64,000 nucleotides of DNA from assembly GCA_963576735.1 (NCBI GenBank), contig OY755181.1:2418001-2482000 (forward strand). Reading direction: 5' to 3'. The stretch is from Bedellia somnulentella (taxonomy: Eukaryota; Arthropoda; Insecta; Lepidoptera; Bedelliidae). The position numbers and the translations under genes are program-made. Shown one piece after another: positions 1 through 12,129 of the stretch (the first letter of the stretch is position 1; each line of letters opens with the position of its first letter). The notes beneath the pieces were generated by a model that was given only the letters and a program-made list of their open reading frames with translations, had not been told where the DNA came from and did not search any database.

Positions 1-651
1 TCTTTATTATTCTACTTGATTCTTTATCAAGATCTTATAAATTAATCATGGTACGTATTTAAGAAACCCACGATGAGTGTTTAAACAATATAAGAACGTA
101 TAAAAGTTGGTAAAAAACTAATTAAAATAGAATCATAATTGTCGGTACATCAAAAAAAAACAACGCAACAAAACCAATACTTGAAGAGCAACCCAATGCA
201 TACTAAATGTGAATCCATATTCTTACGAACACCCTCAATTCTTGATATGCATCTCAAATATTCCACTGAAAATATTAAACTAGATTGACACCCCTGACCT
301 CGTGAAATCGCTTACGAAGCGGTCGGCAACTCGCTAGATGCAATTTATGACGAATGTGCTCGCTCCGATACAGACGTCGACCTTATTAAATAGCTATTTA
401 GAAATGTTCTGCACTAAACAGTTGTTATTAAGACAATCGCTCGTGAAAGAGCGATAATACTAGTTTTCTATATGAGCGTGGCGCGTTCTGGTTTCTTTGA
501 TTTATTAATTAATGCTTTGTGATAAATCGGCTTTGAAAGCCAGCTGTTGAAATTGTACAGCAGAGATAGAAACGTCCATATATTGTTTGGTTTTTATCAA
601 ATCTAATGTTTAAGTTTTATAACTTTTTATATTGTTGCTGTTATTATCAGT
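1..651. other. AT-rich stretch without recognisable gene
   Basis: No frame of useful length, no repeat matching the families found elsewhere in the window, and no RNA gene were seen. It could be intergenic or intronic host DNA. Confidence 0.4.
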
Positions 652-904
652 TGCTGTGAAGTCTCGGCTTAGAATAATACTACCCCATTTCTACCCGTGG
701 GTGATCGTAAATGGCGACTAAGGGTATAAAAGGACTTTTCAAGAAATTTTTGGGCGATGTGGTTGGAGACCCGTCACCAAAAACATTTATTATTACCATC
801 TTTTCCCCACTCAACTTCCAAAAGTGGCTGAGGAATTTTTCATTCCAAAGCTCTGGCTACCCCGTTTAGGGAATTATAGCCGTGAGTATATATGTATATG
901 TAAG
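652..904 (+). mobile_element. SINE-B copy, subfamily 1
   Basis: Nearly full length. It has the family start (GCTGTG..GTCTCGGCTTAGAAT), the conserved GGTTGGAGACCCGTCACC block, and the end CCGTGAGTATATATG followed by a TATG-like tail. The sub-motifs CCCGTGGGTGATCGTAA and GATGTGG place it in subfamily 1. Confidence 0.85.
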
Positions 905-1102
905 TTGATCAGCATCTAAACCGTCTCGGAGTAAATATTAATATTATTTCAATAACATACATATACCCATTCTACGACAATCGGCTTGATTCATCATTTG
1001 CTCATTTCTACTACCCAAGTCAATCTTAAAGTTTTCATTTTGTATAATTCATATTCTTTTATTTTTCAGACAAAGTTTTTTTAGCACATACTTAATTTTA
1101 TC

Positions 1103-1427
1103 TGGGCGTGAGTTCCAATCCTGGGACGGGCCTACACCAATTTGTCTTTTCTAAAGTCATATGTGTGGTTAATTTATCATGGTTGCTAACGGTGAGGGAA
1201 AACATCGTGAGGAAACCCACATGGCTGAGTTGTACTTAGTCATGTGACAGTGTATTCGTACAAAACGGCGATAGGCCTGCCCCCTATCACGTGAGTACAC
1301 TGTCTAAGCAAAACGTGGGTACCTTCTCTGGAAACTAGATGGCGCTTGCCACGTGAGTTCAGGAGTATTGGTACCTCTGCCAACCCCTTCGGGGATAAAC
1401 GGCGTGAACGTTTATGTTATGTTATGT
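1103..1427 (+). mobile_element. SINE-A copy, 5' truncated
   Basis: The match starts in the B-box area (GGGCGTGAGTTCCAATCC), runs through the family body (CACCAATTTGTCTTTTC, GGCGATAGGCCTGCCCCC) and ends in GTTATGTTATGTTA. The tRNA-like A box is missing. Compare the full copy at 47,330-47,713. Confidence 0.85.
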
Positions 1428-1604
1428 TAATTTTATCTTTATACGCCTTTATAGTTGTCCTCTATATGCATTCCAACCTTTATATCTAAGCTATTTAAAT
1501 TATAGAACCGTATGCGCCAACAATTTTAAGTTAGGAATTAATCCCTCTACCACCAAAACGTTAACAAACTACCTAACCCCAAAACGACATGTACCGTTGA
1601 GTAC

Positions 1605-1880
1605 CGTTGCGCTTACGCCATTAGTTCCCATTGGGGCAGGCAGAGACTATCGATCGCCAATTTGACCGATACTGGTAAGCCTCTCTAGCTTCGTTTACAT
1701 CCATCAATCTTCTCATATATGCTCTTTTATTCTTCATAGTTCGGAAGCCTGACTTTTTGAGCAGACTCGCCTAACATAACCACCCACATTGGCTCTATAA
1801 ATCACTTTAACCAATTTACTTATCATCCATCCTCTCGTAACATTATTTTTTCTACGGCACCTTTCACCATCGAATACAAT
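1605..1880 (-). mobile_element. RTE-type LINE 3' end, 5'-truncated copy
   Basis: The reverse complement matches the last ~270 bp of the LINE at 53,729-57,464, covering the end of its reverse-transcriptase ORF and its short 3' UTR. It is diverged and not coding. Truncation towards the 5' side is the usual result of target-primed reverse transcription. Confidence 0.8.
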
Positions 1881-2211
1881 GGCTATAAATACTCGACCTT
1901 AATTTACGTTAAGTAACAATCCATTTCTAATCACTGCCTGGGATCTACAAATATCGTACTGAGAAAATCAAAAAGGTAAGTTATTTTCAACAATACACAC
2001 ACACAAATGTACATATATAGAAACACACACAAACACATCGTAAAAAAGGACCTAATAATGTACACAAAAGTTTCAGTTCAGCAGTAAAACGTTCGTTTAT
2101 CAAATCGTGCAAAAAGAAACAAATCTGAGAACATTGAATCTCAGTTGTTTTGCAAAAAATGTGACAAGTCATCAAATCTACATATTTTATTAGTCGCTCG
2201 GTGACTTCGAC

Positions 2212-2262
2212 CCTTGCCCCGCCCCGCCTCGCCCCGCTCCGCCGCCCGCGACTGCCACTTTA
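2212..2262 (+). other. C-rich low-complexity tract
   Basis: Runs of CCCC/CCGCC stand out in AT-rich surroundings. The minus strand carries several G-runs and could form a G-quadruplex or act as a GC-box cluster. No gene is attached to it that I can see. Confidence 0.5.
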
Positions 2263-2390
2263 GTGCTGGCCCTACATTGTTTTATCGATAAATGAGATAT
2301 TTTCTGTATTCATAACCCCTATTTTGTATCCACATATTTAATAAGGCCAATTTATTTTAAGATTTTGGCTTTATTATAGAGTTATATACA

Positions 2391-2596
2391 AATACATACA
2401 TACATACATATTCTCACGCCGTTAGTTCCCATTGGGGTAGGCAGAGACTATCGATCGCCACTTTGTACGATCCTGGCAAACCTCTCTGGCTTCGTTTACA
2501 TCCATCAATCTTTTCATACATGCTCTTTTATTCTTCATACTGCAGACACCTGCCTTTTTGAGCACATTTTCTATTTGATCCAAATGTGTCCTGTAG
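2391..2596 (-). mobile_element. RTE-type LINE 3' end, 5'-truncated copy
   Basis: On the plus strand it begins with a CATA microsatellite and TTCTCACGCCGTTAG, the complement of the LINE 3' terminus. It runs to the region encoding the C-terminal GRPRRTHLDQ part of the reverse transcriptase, then stops. Confidence 0.85.
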
Positions 2597-2867
2597 ATAG
2601 CAAATCATGTAGATAACCTTTTTTAGAAATGTTTAAGATTTGCAAATTTTATACAGACTTAATAAAAGACCTTTGCCTTGTATTATCAGCTTGGACAAAC
2701 TTGCCCTTTCTCTTTACGTGGGTGTGGGACAAATTTGGCTAAAAGGAACGAACTTTTCAAGTGAGCGTTGGAGTCATGAGTTAAGTTGATAAGTAATGTG
2801 TTTCAAATTTTAGCGTGACCTTTTGTAATACCATTTTTTGTATGAAATGTTACTAAGTGAACTTTTC

Positions 2868-2990
2868 CTCATGTGGGGATTATTACTCATAAATAAAAGA
2901 TGTTATTAAAGGAAAGAAAAAGAGAAACCCCGCCAGTGTCGAAATTTTTCTTTCCTTTAATAACATCTTTTATTTAAAAATATATGTTTT
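2868..2990. mobile_element. Family C remnant, inverted halves
   Basis: The left arm (CCTCATGTGGGGATTATTACT to GGAAAGAAAAA) is repeated in reverse complement in the right arm (GTCGAAATTTTTCTTTCC to CATCTTTTATTT). The tRNA-like core is almost gone; only CCCCGCCAGTGTCG remains. This is a collapsed version of the palindromic copies at 29.9 and 30.5 kb. Confidence 0.7.
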
Positions 2991-3232
2991 GTAATTATGA
3001 TCGTAACTTCAAGCATGTACGTAGGTTCTATAACAGCAAATAAATAAAGTTTGCAACTCTTTCCTTGATCCATTTATGGAGATGCGAAAGGAAGATGTGT
3101 CGGCTTAGACTAGCGCTATACACTATACGTCCATAGATTGTACAAAGCGACACTTTTAATATACAAGAAACACATTAAAAACCAACACAATGTAGCCTAA
3201 ATGTGTGACAAAGTGATATGATGTTTAACCTG

Positions 3233-3400
3233 AGTAGTGTCGGCTAGCATTTCTTCCCATGGGCGATTGTCAGTGGCAACTCGGTGGCTTCGGGATTGTA
3301 TTGGGGCTTTTTAGATGATTTTTGGGCGATGCGATTGGACCCACCACCAAAAACATTTTACAATCTTTACCCCAATGAACTTCTAAAAGTTTTTACCTTT
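3233..3400 (+). mobile_element. SINE-B fragment, degenerate
   Basis: GTAGTGTCGGCT, the TTTTGGGCGATGCGATTGGA block and ACCCCAATGAACTTC are recognisable. The 3' end is lost. It is much more diverged than most copies, so it is old. Confidence 0.65.
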
Positions 3401-3984
3401 CTTAACAAACATTAAAATTTTCCTCACCCAATTAAAACCTTTTCCTAAAGCGTAGTATCGATAAAAAACCCAAAAACCGAATCTCCGCGCCATTGCTAAT
3501 ATTGCACGAGTGGTAAGAAGGTATCATGTCGGCTGTGGGAAGACTCGCCACTTCATAAGGAACACTTCTCGTCTTTAGCCTTTTATTTATGATGCCTTTT
3601 CATCCCGCCACGTTTTATTGTAGCCCCAATAGGCGTAATCTGGTTTTATTAACTTTTCAATGCAATACGAGATCTTGTTCGATAGTAGATATGATTTATG
3701 CGGGTTAGTAAAGATCTTGTTAAAAAATATTATAATAAAACATAGCATGTCAGTTTTTAGCCGAAGGCGTGGCAGTGTTACTACGTTTACGAAGAGAACG
3801 TAGCTTCCCACGAAAACGTACTGCAAACCGTTAAGACTTAATTAGTGAAAGTTTTAATATGTCATTGACAACAATTTGATTTCATTGTATCTTAGGTTAG
3901 CTAGGGTGAAATTTTACAGAAGTTTTTGCAGATTAAAAATATTTATAGTCTAGTTTAATTTTGTTCAGATTTCGTCAATGCTTT

Positions 3985-4145
3985 ATAGTCACACCCTATT
4001 ACGTTTGGGGTAGGTAGAGGCAATCGATCACCGCTTGAATAGTCCTGCAAATCTATTTGTGTAATTTAATGTATGTTGTTAAGAATTGATAGTCGCTGCA
4101 TACCCCAATGGAAAGTAATATTGTGAGTGTATGTACGTATGTTTT
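3985..4145. mobile_element. Degenerate LINE 3' tail remnants, two orientations
   Basis: 3,985-4,060 resembles the LINE terminus on the minus strand (GGGGTAGGTAGAGGCAATCGATC). 4,083-4,145 resembles it on the plus strand (ACCCCAATGGAAAGTAATATTGTGAGTGTATG). Both are short and diverged. Confidence 0.5.
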
Positions 4146-4230
4146 TGAGAATCCTCTAAATATAGAAAGAAAAAAAGAAAGAAGAGACATTTATTCACAT
4201 TTGAACTACTAACTACTATACAGTTTACTA

Positions 4231-4478
4231 CATACATACATACATATACTCACGGCTATAATTCCCTAAACGGGGTAGCCAGAGCTTTGGAATGAGAAAT
4301 TCCAAAGCTCTGGCTTTGGCTGTGGTTGGAGACCCGTCACCAAAAATGTTTTTGGTGACGGGTCTCCAACCACATCGCCCAAAAATCACTTGAAAAGCCC
4401 TTATACCCTTAGTCGCCTCTTACGATCACCCACGGGTAGAAATGGGGTAGTGTTATTCTAAGCCGACACAACACAGCA
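4231..4478 (-). mobile_element. SINE-B copy, subfamily 1, with internal inverted duplication
   Basis: Both family ends are present. Inside, part of the element around 4,331-4,375 appears twice in opposite orientation (GGTTGGAGACCCGTCACC facing GGTGACGGGTCTCCAACC), giving a strong hairpin not present in other copies. Confidence 0.85.
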
Positions 4479-4489
4479 ATTTACTTAAA

Positions 4490-5984
4490 CATTAAAATTA
4501 TAAAAGAGACATAAAAGTGATACAAAATAAAAATTTAATAAATTATTTTTATATAATAAAATTAAATACATTAGATAAACATTTAATATTCAACAAGTCC
4601 AGTAATTAAATTAATATTGATGAAGACAAAACCGTAAGACAGTTTTGCTTCGTGATCTAAGCTGATCTCAGCAAAACTAAATTGCTGTCAAAAATAAACC
4701 ACCTGTATGACATTTGTCTTTTAACTTTTGCTTAGTTTACAACAAAACTAACTCAGTCCAAAATTTATACTTCCTTGATTATCTTAGCTTAAAGTTAATT
4801 TGTTTTTCGACCCATAAAGGGTTAGATTAGGTTAGGAATCAAACTTGGGATATTTTTTTTTTGCTTTGGTGTTAGACAAGCTAACAGCAAGACACGTGTT
4901 CTTATACAGATAAGGTATTTCTGTTGCCGCTGCAACATTTAATACACAATTTTAAAATATAATAAATTTATTGAATACGTACTTAAATGTAACCTAGTAT
5001 TTTCTAAGACTTTCACGATTGCACATTATAATTAAAACAACTATTTAATAAAAAACCATGTTATAACACGCGATTAAAATATCCGAAAATAAATAATTGT
5101 TTTAATTAAATGTAACCTTTTGCTTATTTTCACTCGACACACCGTTATTGACGAGTTCTGAATTAAAAAGCAAATAAGCTTTTCTTTTCAAATACTCTTA
5201 TATATTTCAGTGCGTACAAATACGGATTTTGTGTATTTTGTGGTGTCTTAGTTCACTTGTGTAGACCTTTTTAACCATTCGTTTTATGCGTTTTTACTCT
5301 GGCACCTATTGTTTATTTGCTGTTTATTAATCACAAAATCAGTTGAGTGATTCGAAGGAAATAAATAAAAATGTTAAGATAAAACTACTTTTAGAATACA
5401 AGAATATACTATTTGTATTCTTAGTTTATTATTTTCATGTTCAGTATCACATAGTTAAGACAAATATATTTTTATATGTTTCAAGTAAATAAACTATTCT
5501 GTATTATTTAATTTACCAAAAGTCTTTTAATTAATTTCTACCTAGTAAAGATATTATTTTTCCGCTTAGTTACTTTTACCAATAAAACTCAACAAAACAA
5601 AGACAAATTTCCCGCACAATAATTAAAAACGGTTGCAACATTTCGAATTGAAACGAAAAACATCAGACAGTTTCAGTGAAATGTGGAATTTGTTTAGAAT
5701 GCCCGTTTCGGCAGTCCGAATGCCGCACTAGGCTGGCAGCAGCGCCATACCGCCTTTGTGTGTGACGTTCGCATCAGCGGATTTCGGTCAACCCGCTTTT
5801 TACAAAAATAAGTCTTTCTTACACTGACAACTAGACATGGCATTTCCATTTGGTTCTAACTACTCGTGCGATTCACTGAATAGTCACTTGTTTTGACCTT
5901 CTCTTTGTCATTGGTTTCTTTGTTTGAGTTATGTTGATTCTGTTTGCAGGATTATTAGAAATATAGCGCAACACAAGGCATCTT
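4490..5984. other. 1.5-kb stretch without recognisable gene
   Basis: Mostly AT-rich. A more GC-rich island at about 5,695-5,800 (GCCGCACTAGGCTGGCAGCAGCGCC) has no long frame. I see no repeat family, RNA gene or coding signal that I can support. Confidence 0.4.
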
Positions 5985-6240
5985 ATTTCTTTATATCCCC
6001 GAAGAGGATGGCAGAGGTGATAATACTTATGAACATCACGTTACATTAAGTACTCACCCACGTTTGCTTGGACATTGTACTCACGTAATAGGGAGTGAGC
6101 CTATCGCCGTTTTGCACAAAAACACTGTAACATCACTAAGTACAACTAACGATACATATGTTTTTAGAAAAGGCCAATTGGTGTTAGTCCAACCCGGACT
6201 TTGAACCTTCATCGTCTGCACTGTAAGCGGAGTTCTACAC
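5985..6240 (-). mobile_element. SINE-A copy, diverged
   Basis: On the plus strand it starts with the complement of the 3' end (CCCCGAAGAGGATGGCAGAGG) and continues through CTATCGCCGTTTTG and AAGGCCAATTGGTGTTAG. It carries several small deletions relative to the copies at 23.8 and 47.3 kb. Confidence 0.75.
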
Positions 6241-6244
6241 ACTC

Positions 6245-7250
6245 AGTTATCACGGATATTTCTCTGCTTTCTTCTTTCAACTTCAAAAAGTGACGGAATA
6301 ATTAATTATATCGAAGCGTTCACTCATTATATCATCATATTCATTTGCTGGTCTACAGCCGTTAATAAAATATTGTGTCTGTGGCTATCTATTACTATTT
6401 TTTTTTATTTTGTTGAATTTTCGACACTAATTATATACAACTCGTATTGTTGAGGATAAATCATATTTTGAGAATGTTACACTTCTACTCACCAGTAACA
6501 GTAAAGGAGATACTATACAAAACCTACAATATTTTAATAACTAGACAAATTGTTACCAACTGGCTCGTAAAGAAACCAGACTGCTCCTATAAAAGACACC
6601 TGCGGCTCATAAAAAACTCAAATAATTCTCGCTATAGCCAAGCACTTTGTCTTTTATCCCATTGTTCATACTTCTATTTGTGCTCATAAAAACAGGAACA
6701 TCAATACTCTTAGATATCAAAATATCAGGGTAATCAATAAATTAATAATAACTATATTTACAAAAAGGTACACAAATTGCGTTTTGTACTCCCTAATTAA
6801 AGGGCAAAACTCTGTAAACTTAGGATAAATATTTTGGTCAACCAATAAAGTTGATTCACAAACATTTCAGCTTCTTAAAAAAATATGTTTATAAACTAGA
6901 AGTAACATAAGATAGAGATTAAACAATAGCATAAGTTCCCTTAATGAGAGAACTATAATTTAATATTAATTATATTAATTGAAAAAAATTGAATTACATA
7001 CAACTGGTTTGCAACGAATTGCATGCTTTTGCATCCTCAATATCCCTCTACCCAATCAATATCACAAAAGTTTGTTTTGAGTTTATGGATGAATTTTATT
7101 TACTAAATGTCCCTTAAACTATAATTAAATTGAATTAACCATCCGTTGCTATAATAGGTGTTGAAAATAGGAAGATGAGATTGTTTTACTACAATTACTC
7201 TCATTTAAAAAAAATACATTTAATTACTTAAATTTTGCTGTGTAATTTTA
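6245..7250. other. 1-kb stretch without recognisable gene
   Basis: AT-rich. A short plus-strand frame at 6,447-6,689 has no recognisable motif and AT-driven composition, and I do not regard it as a gene. Confidence 0.35.
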
Positions 7251-7478
7251 ATTGCCTCACTTGTTCCCATGGGTTAGGACTAAAAGAAGAGGTGACTTTG
7301 GGTATTCGAGCTTTTTAAGTGATTTTTGGGCGATCGATTGGAGACCCATCGCTAATGACATTTATATTACAATATTTTCCCCACTAAATTTCCGAAGTGG
7401 CTTAAGAATTCTCTGATCCTGAAACTCTGGCTACCCCTTTTAGGGATTTATATTATAGCCTGAGTATATGTATGTGTG
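7251..7478 (+). mobile_element. SINE-B copy, old and degenerate
   Basis: TTTTTGGGCGATCGATTGGAGACCC, CCCCACTAAATTTCCGAAGTGG and the terminal GTGAGTATATG-like end remain. The 5' 30 bp are poorly conserved. Confidence 0.7.
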
Positions 7479-7787
7479 TTACTTAAATTTTAACTCTAAA
7501 AATATCAATATTAATTTGCAATTATTAGACAAATTTAACTTTACGTCTTTTATGACTATTCCAGAGGGTATCAAAGATTAGGATCTTGGACTAACTAAAA
7601 AAATGATGTTATAGCTAAAGCCTGCTGGCGGTTAACAAAGACGTGAGGCCAATTTATAAATGGAACAATAATATGTGTCAGTAAGAATGTTAAATATACA
7701 AACTGGGCGAGGCAAATTAGTGTATTTCTACTTTGATTAAAGCGATAGTCTCTCATTAGAAAATTAACCCGTGAATATGTACGCCAT

Positions 7788-7984
7788 TTAGTGCCGGCTT
7801 AGAATGTCACTACTCCTTTCTACCCAGGGTGTCGTAAGAGCCGACTGTCGTATAAGGTTTTCTAAGTGGTTTTTGGGCGATGCGGTTGGAGACCCATCAC
7901 CAAACACATTTATTTTACAATCTTTTTTCCCCTCTTAACTTCCAAAAGTCGCTGAGGAATTTTCTGATTCTGAAGCTCTGGTTG
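7788..7984 (+). mobile_element. SINE-B copy, 3' truncated
   Basis: It runs from TAGTGCCGGCTTAGAATGTC through the GGTTGGAGACCC block to CTGAAGCTCTGG and then stops. This sequence variant (AGAATGTCAC, TTTCTACCCAGGG) is intermediate between the two main subfamilies. Confidence 0.75.
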
Positions 7985-8227
7985 TTAGAAAATTAAATCA
8001 TTGATAATTTTATAACATATTTACCACATGTGTGGTACTAACCGAAACGAGAGACAGTAGCAACGTGACCTTCCCGCGAGTTTCGCAAACAAGCTGTTGA
8101 ATAACTTCCACTCGAAGTTCAACTCGCTGCTGCAGGCGATACCAATTTACTTGGGAGTAGGGATGGGACTGATTTTGGTTGTTGCTGATATCTATTTTTA
8201 TTTCAATGTCACAAAATATTTTTTTAT

Positions 8228-8346
8228 TTCCAATCTTTTCCCCACTCAACCTTGCAAAAGTGGCTGAAAAGTTTCTTATTCTTAAGCTCTGGCTACCAAG
8301 CAGTGAATATACATGTATGATATGTATGTAGGTATGTATGCATGTA
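8228..8346 (+). mobile_element. SINE-B 3' half
   Basis: Only the segment from CCAATCTTTTCCCCACTC to the terminal TATGTATG microsatellite is present. Together with the copy ending at 7,984 it could be one element split by inserted sequence. Confidence 0.6.
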
Positions 8347-8579
8347 TAAATTTCACGTTTAAATCTACTTCATTTAATTTGTGCCAAAGGAATATTCTCA
8401 TCTGAAAACTGTGTAGCACTTATTTAATTGTCGTTTGGAAAAGCAACTGTTCATTGAATGTCTTATATATTGTAGGAATCTAAATTATTGCTGTTATTTT
8501 CAAGTTTATTTATTTATAAAAGTTATTTATTAAGTTCTATTTAAGTTGCATATATACTTGACCATAATGTTTTAAAGAG

Positions 8580-8740
8580 TTGTCTAATTTGTTCCTCACC
8601 ATAAAGGTTGACTGGAAGAAATCGCGTTTAGGCGATAAGTCCGCCTTTGTGTACATATACTGTTGTACCTATTATGTAATATACTGTTTGTGTGTTTTTG
8701 CGTATGCAATAAAGTGTTTAAATAAATAAATTAAATAACA
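8580..8740 (+). mobile_element. Probable LINE 3' tail with poly(A) signal
   Basis: The run from AAGGTTGACTGGAAGAAATCG through GCGATAAGTCCGCCTTTGTG to CAATAAAGTG resembles the 3' untranslated end commonly left by lepidopteran non-LTR elements. It is named from memory of that pattern, and no coding part precedes it. Confidence 0.5.
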
Positions 8741-8744
8741 CTTA

Positions 8745-9995
8745 TGTCAATACAAGGCTCACAAAAGATATATAATGTTTTTAAGTAAGTAAATATTATT
8801 TTAACTTTGTTAAACTGACAAAAGTATAAGCATGTAGAATCCAAATGCCAGCTACCCTTTTAAATTAATGGCAAGACGTATGTATTAAAATAAATAATGA
8901 ATTAAATGTTTAAACCAAAACGCAATGCTACTCACTGCAATGACAAATCACTAATGGTAATATCGCTAAGACGTTGTTTGATGAATACTGAACATGTTGC
9001 TCTCTGGTCTTCGATAGTTGCTGAGTCAGGTAATGTTCTTATTGTTTATGACTAAGAAGCAGTCCGCAAAAGTAAATAATTTTCTACTACAATTTTAACT
9101 GTGCTACGCCCCATAGTGATGACTACGTAATGGCGTAGCATCAAACTAAACTAATGTTTTGACGCATCTATTTACTATTTCAGTCTTTATTTTATTACAA
9201 ATATAAAATAATATAACGATCATTATTTAATAACGAAGGTTAAATAATTGAATTTGAATCAAGAATTAATTTTATCGTGCTACACCACCGTGTCGTAGTC
9301 CCTACTTGGAAGCTACGAAAACTCGTAGAATTATTTTAAGGCTTCCGATGTATCTTAAAAATTGTTATTAAGTTAAATAATATAACCAAAAACGTCACTT
9401 ATTCAAAACAGGCGCACAGGTGGTGCGTTGTAATGAAAATAGTTGCAAAGCAAACTTAGCTGAGCCAACATCCGGATAAGGAATTAACTGCAAACGTCTC
9501 AAACTTCTTATTATTTTTAATGAAAATCTCGTAAAAGTAAAATAAAATTTTAACTTCGTGCGGAGTTACTCTGGAAATAGCATAGCACTAATTAATTTGA
9601 AGTAACTAAGAATCTTGTAGACTGGCTTGGGAATTCAAACAAAATATTTAATTTTAACTTGCATTCTTGGACACAAAGGATTTTTGTAATAAAGTTAATA
9701 TAATAAAATTTAAATCAAAACAAAACTTTTAGAGTAAGTATGTTATAATTAAAATGATATATAAATCTACTAATAATTGCACTGCGCAGAGATAAAAACA
9801 ACTTTTTAAATGCCTCAAAGCTACCCCATGATTTTCACTGGGAATAATTTTCACAATCTTTCTTTACAAACATTCTCTTTTACCTACACAAATAAAGTTA
9901 AGCTAAGTTTAAAATTTGTACAGAATAACCTTAATCTATGAGCTTTAAATATATATACAAAAGATAGAAATAATAATTAAACAATATAAACACAT
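8745..9995. other. 1.25-kb AT-rich stretch
   Basis: No gene recognised. A short inverted repeat (TGCTACGCC / GGCGTAGCA, about 9,102-9,140) is the only local structure I noticed. Confidence 0.35.
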
Positions 9996-9999
9996 ATGT

Positions 10000-10172
10000 T
10001 CAAAATCACTACCGCTAGGGGGAAGGGTTCCCAAAAGGCTGGCTGCATTGCCCCTTTGTACGGCAATACTTATTCTTTGGGCAAAGTATGTATCAGCCCT
10101 AGGATCCCCACTAGTTTCAACAAGGCGCGTAGATATATCCTTGAATAATCTTCGCGCATCTGGACCCCATGG
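10000..10172 (-). pseudogene. C-terminal fragment of a non-LTR retrotransposon polymerase
   Basis: The minus strand is open over about 58 codons. It reads PWGPDAR...LFKDIS, then ETSGDPRADTYFAQR and IAVQRGNAASLLGTLP. This type of segment is found after the reverse-transcriptase domain in several insect LINE ORF2 proteins. That assignment is from memory and the clade is uncertain. No start, catalytic domain or 3' tail is attached, so this is a dead fragment. Confidence 0.5.
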
Positions 10173-10225
10173 GCAATAAAGTTAAAAGTTATGGCTAATA
10201 TGAGTAGGCAAAATATAGTAAGGTT

Positions 10226-10279
10226 AAGGATGGTTGATGATAAGTATCAAGCCACTATTATAGTGGATTGGTACTTATC
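10226..10279. repeat. Short perfect hairpin
   Basis: Arms GATGATAAGTA and TACTTATCATC enclose a second stem (CCACT/AGTGG). It may be the core of a MITE or a stand-alone palindrome. No terminal duplication was found. Confidence 0.6.
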
Positions 10280-10500
10280 ATCGTTGGTGGGTTTTAACAT
10301 CAGACCTCTCTTACAGTAAATTGATTTAAATGGTTGAGGGGGGATTTCTTCTTCATACTATTAAGTATAAAGTTTACCCAAAAAACAAATGTTCTTCTTT
10401 TATTTAAACAATAACTATATAATAAAACTTAAACTTAAACAAATTATTTTATGGTTTTCTATTTTCTTTTATTTTCTTCATTTTCTTATTTTTGTTCTAA

Positions 10501-10721
10501 CATACATACAAACATACATATACTCACGGCTGTGAATCCCTAGCAGGGGTACCCAGAGCTAAGGAATCAGAAATTCCTCAGCCATTTTCCGAAAGTTGTT
10601 TGGGGAAAAGATGGTAAAATAAAGGCACAAGGCCTTAAAAGCCCCAATACCGTTAGTCGCCTCTTACGTACACCCACCGAAAGAAATAGGGTAGTGCTAT
10701 TCTAAGCCGACACTACACAGC
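10501..10721 (-). mobile_element. SINE-B copy, subfamily 2, internal deletion
   Basis: Both ends are present. About 30 bp around the GGTTGGAGACCC block are missing, so the copy is short. Confidence 0.8.
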
Positions 10722-11141
10722 TTCTTCTAAGCACTTTTCTATCTACTATTTATATATAAATACCTAATGTAAACATATTTTGATGTAGAAAAATGCTCTA
10801 CAACCTAATATTATAAGGTTTTATATCAGTTAAACTTTTAAAATTTGAAATATTTCATAATATTTTCTCTTACCGAGATCACAACTTTTCAATAGGTAAC
10901 CTTTTTGGTCACATGTGTATTACATTTTTATTATAAGCTAAACATTCCACTTTGAATTATAAAAATTCATTCACTGTAACAGAAATCCGAGGTTTTTATG
11001 TTTTTAACGCACCAGACACTCCATTATTAACTTATAAATATAATTATCAATGCTGTATCTTTGCCTTTTACAATTTTTAAAAAAAAAACAACAAATACTA
11101 CGTATTTATATTGTTTTGTTGGCCTTTATTAATATGTCGTT

Positions 11142-11215
11142 AAATGCCGGCTCAGAATGTCACCCTTTTCTACCCACGGGTGTCGTAAGACGACTAAGAC
11201 TTATGACTTACATTT
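11142..11215 (+). mobile_element. SINE-B 5' fragment
   Basis: It matches GCCGGCTCAGAATGTCAC through CTACCCACGGGTGTCGTAAG and stops after about 75 bp. Confidence 0.6.
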
Positions 11216-11379
11216 TGATCACTGGACTAGACTGCATCTTGCGCAGACGAAATTCGTATGTAATGTCACTTTAATCAGTTGCATAGCATTTTAGTTTATA
11301 TTAAACCCAGCTTGAACGTACTTGATGATCTGTGGAAAGCCCTAGAAAAAAATTGCTTCTAAAGAGAAACAGTACCCAG

Positions 11380-11470
11380 TTTCACGATTTCATTAGCATA
11401 AAGCTTCTAGATCTGAAAGACTTCACATATCTAGGAGCGGCCGGCACATAAACGATAATGGATATAGTTC
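11380..11470 (+). pseudogene. Possible LINE reverse-transcriptase scrap
   Basis: A short translation (LLDLKDFTYLG) resembles the FxYLGS segment that follows the reverse-transcriptase palm in RTE/Jockey-type proteins. Nothing else is intact, so this is a weak call. Confidence 0.25.
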
Positions 11471-11683
11471 GCCATACGAGAACGCCGGGCGACAAAATAA
11501 ATGGAGCTAAACGCTTAGTCTCCATCTAGCAAATAAAAAATGTACGGAACAACGTTATTTACTTCGCCTCCGATTGCAATTCCACAGTTTTTAAAGCTTT
11601 ATCGTTTATCATGGTTTTGTTAGACGTTCCTATACTGCCAGGGTTTAAGTAAGACTTGATAGTTTAAGAACTATTTTAGATTT

Positions 11684-11932
11684 GCTGTGTAGTGTCGGCT
11701 TAGAATAGCACTACCCCTTTTCTTCCGGTGGGTGTACGTAAGAAGCGACTAACGGTATTGAGGCTTTTTAAGGGATTTTAGGGCGATGCGGTTGGAGACC
11801 CATCACCAACAACCTTTATTTTACCATCTTTTCCCCACGCAACTTCCAAAAGTGGCTGAGGAATTTCTATTTTCTTAGCTCTGGCTACCTCTTCTAGGGA
11901 TTTATAGCCGTGAGTATATGTATGTATGTATG
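11684..11932 (+). mobile_element. SINE-B copy, subfamily 2, with target duplication
   Basis: Full length, from TGCTGTGTAGTGTCGGC to the TATG tail. The 12-bp sequence TATTTTAGATTT occurs on both sides (from 11,672 and from 11,933), a clean target-site duplication. Confidence 0.9.
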
Positions 11933-12129
11933 TATTTTAGATTTCAGTGGCTGTTGGTAAAGGCTCTCATTACTTGGAGGTTTTACAATTTAGGGCTTCC
12001 TGTATCATTGATGGATAGAGTTACTCAAAAGAAAGTCTATGGGGTCAGAAAATACTTTCACTTTCTTTTCCCTTTCACTTTTAAATATTTTGGCAGTTAG
12101 GTTGAGAAAGTTGACCGATCGGCAATTTC

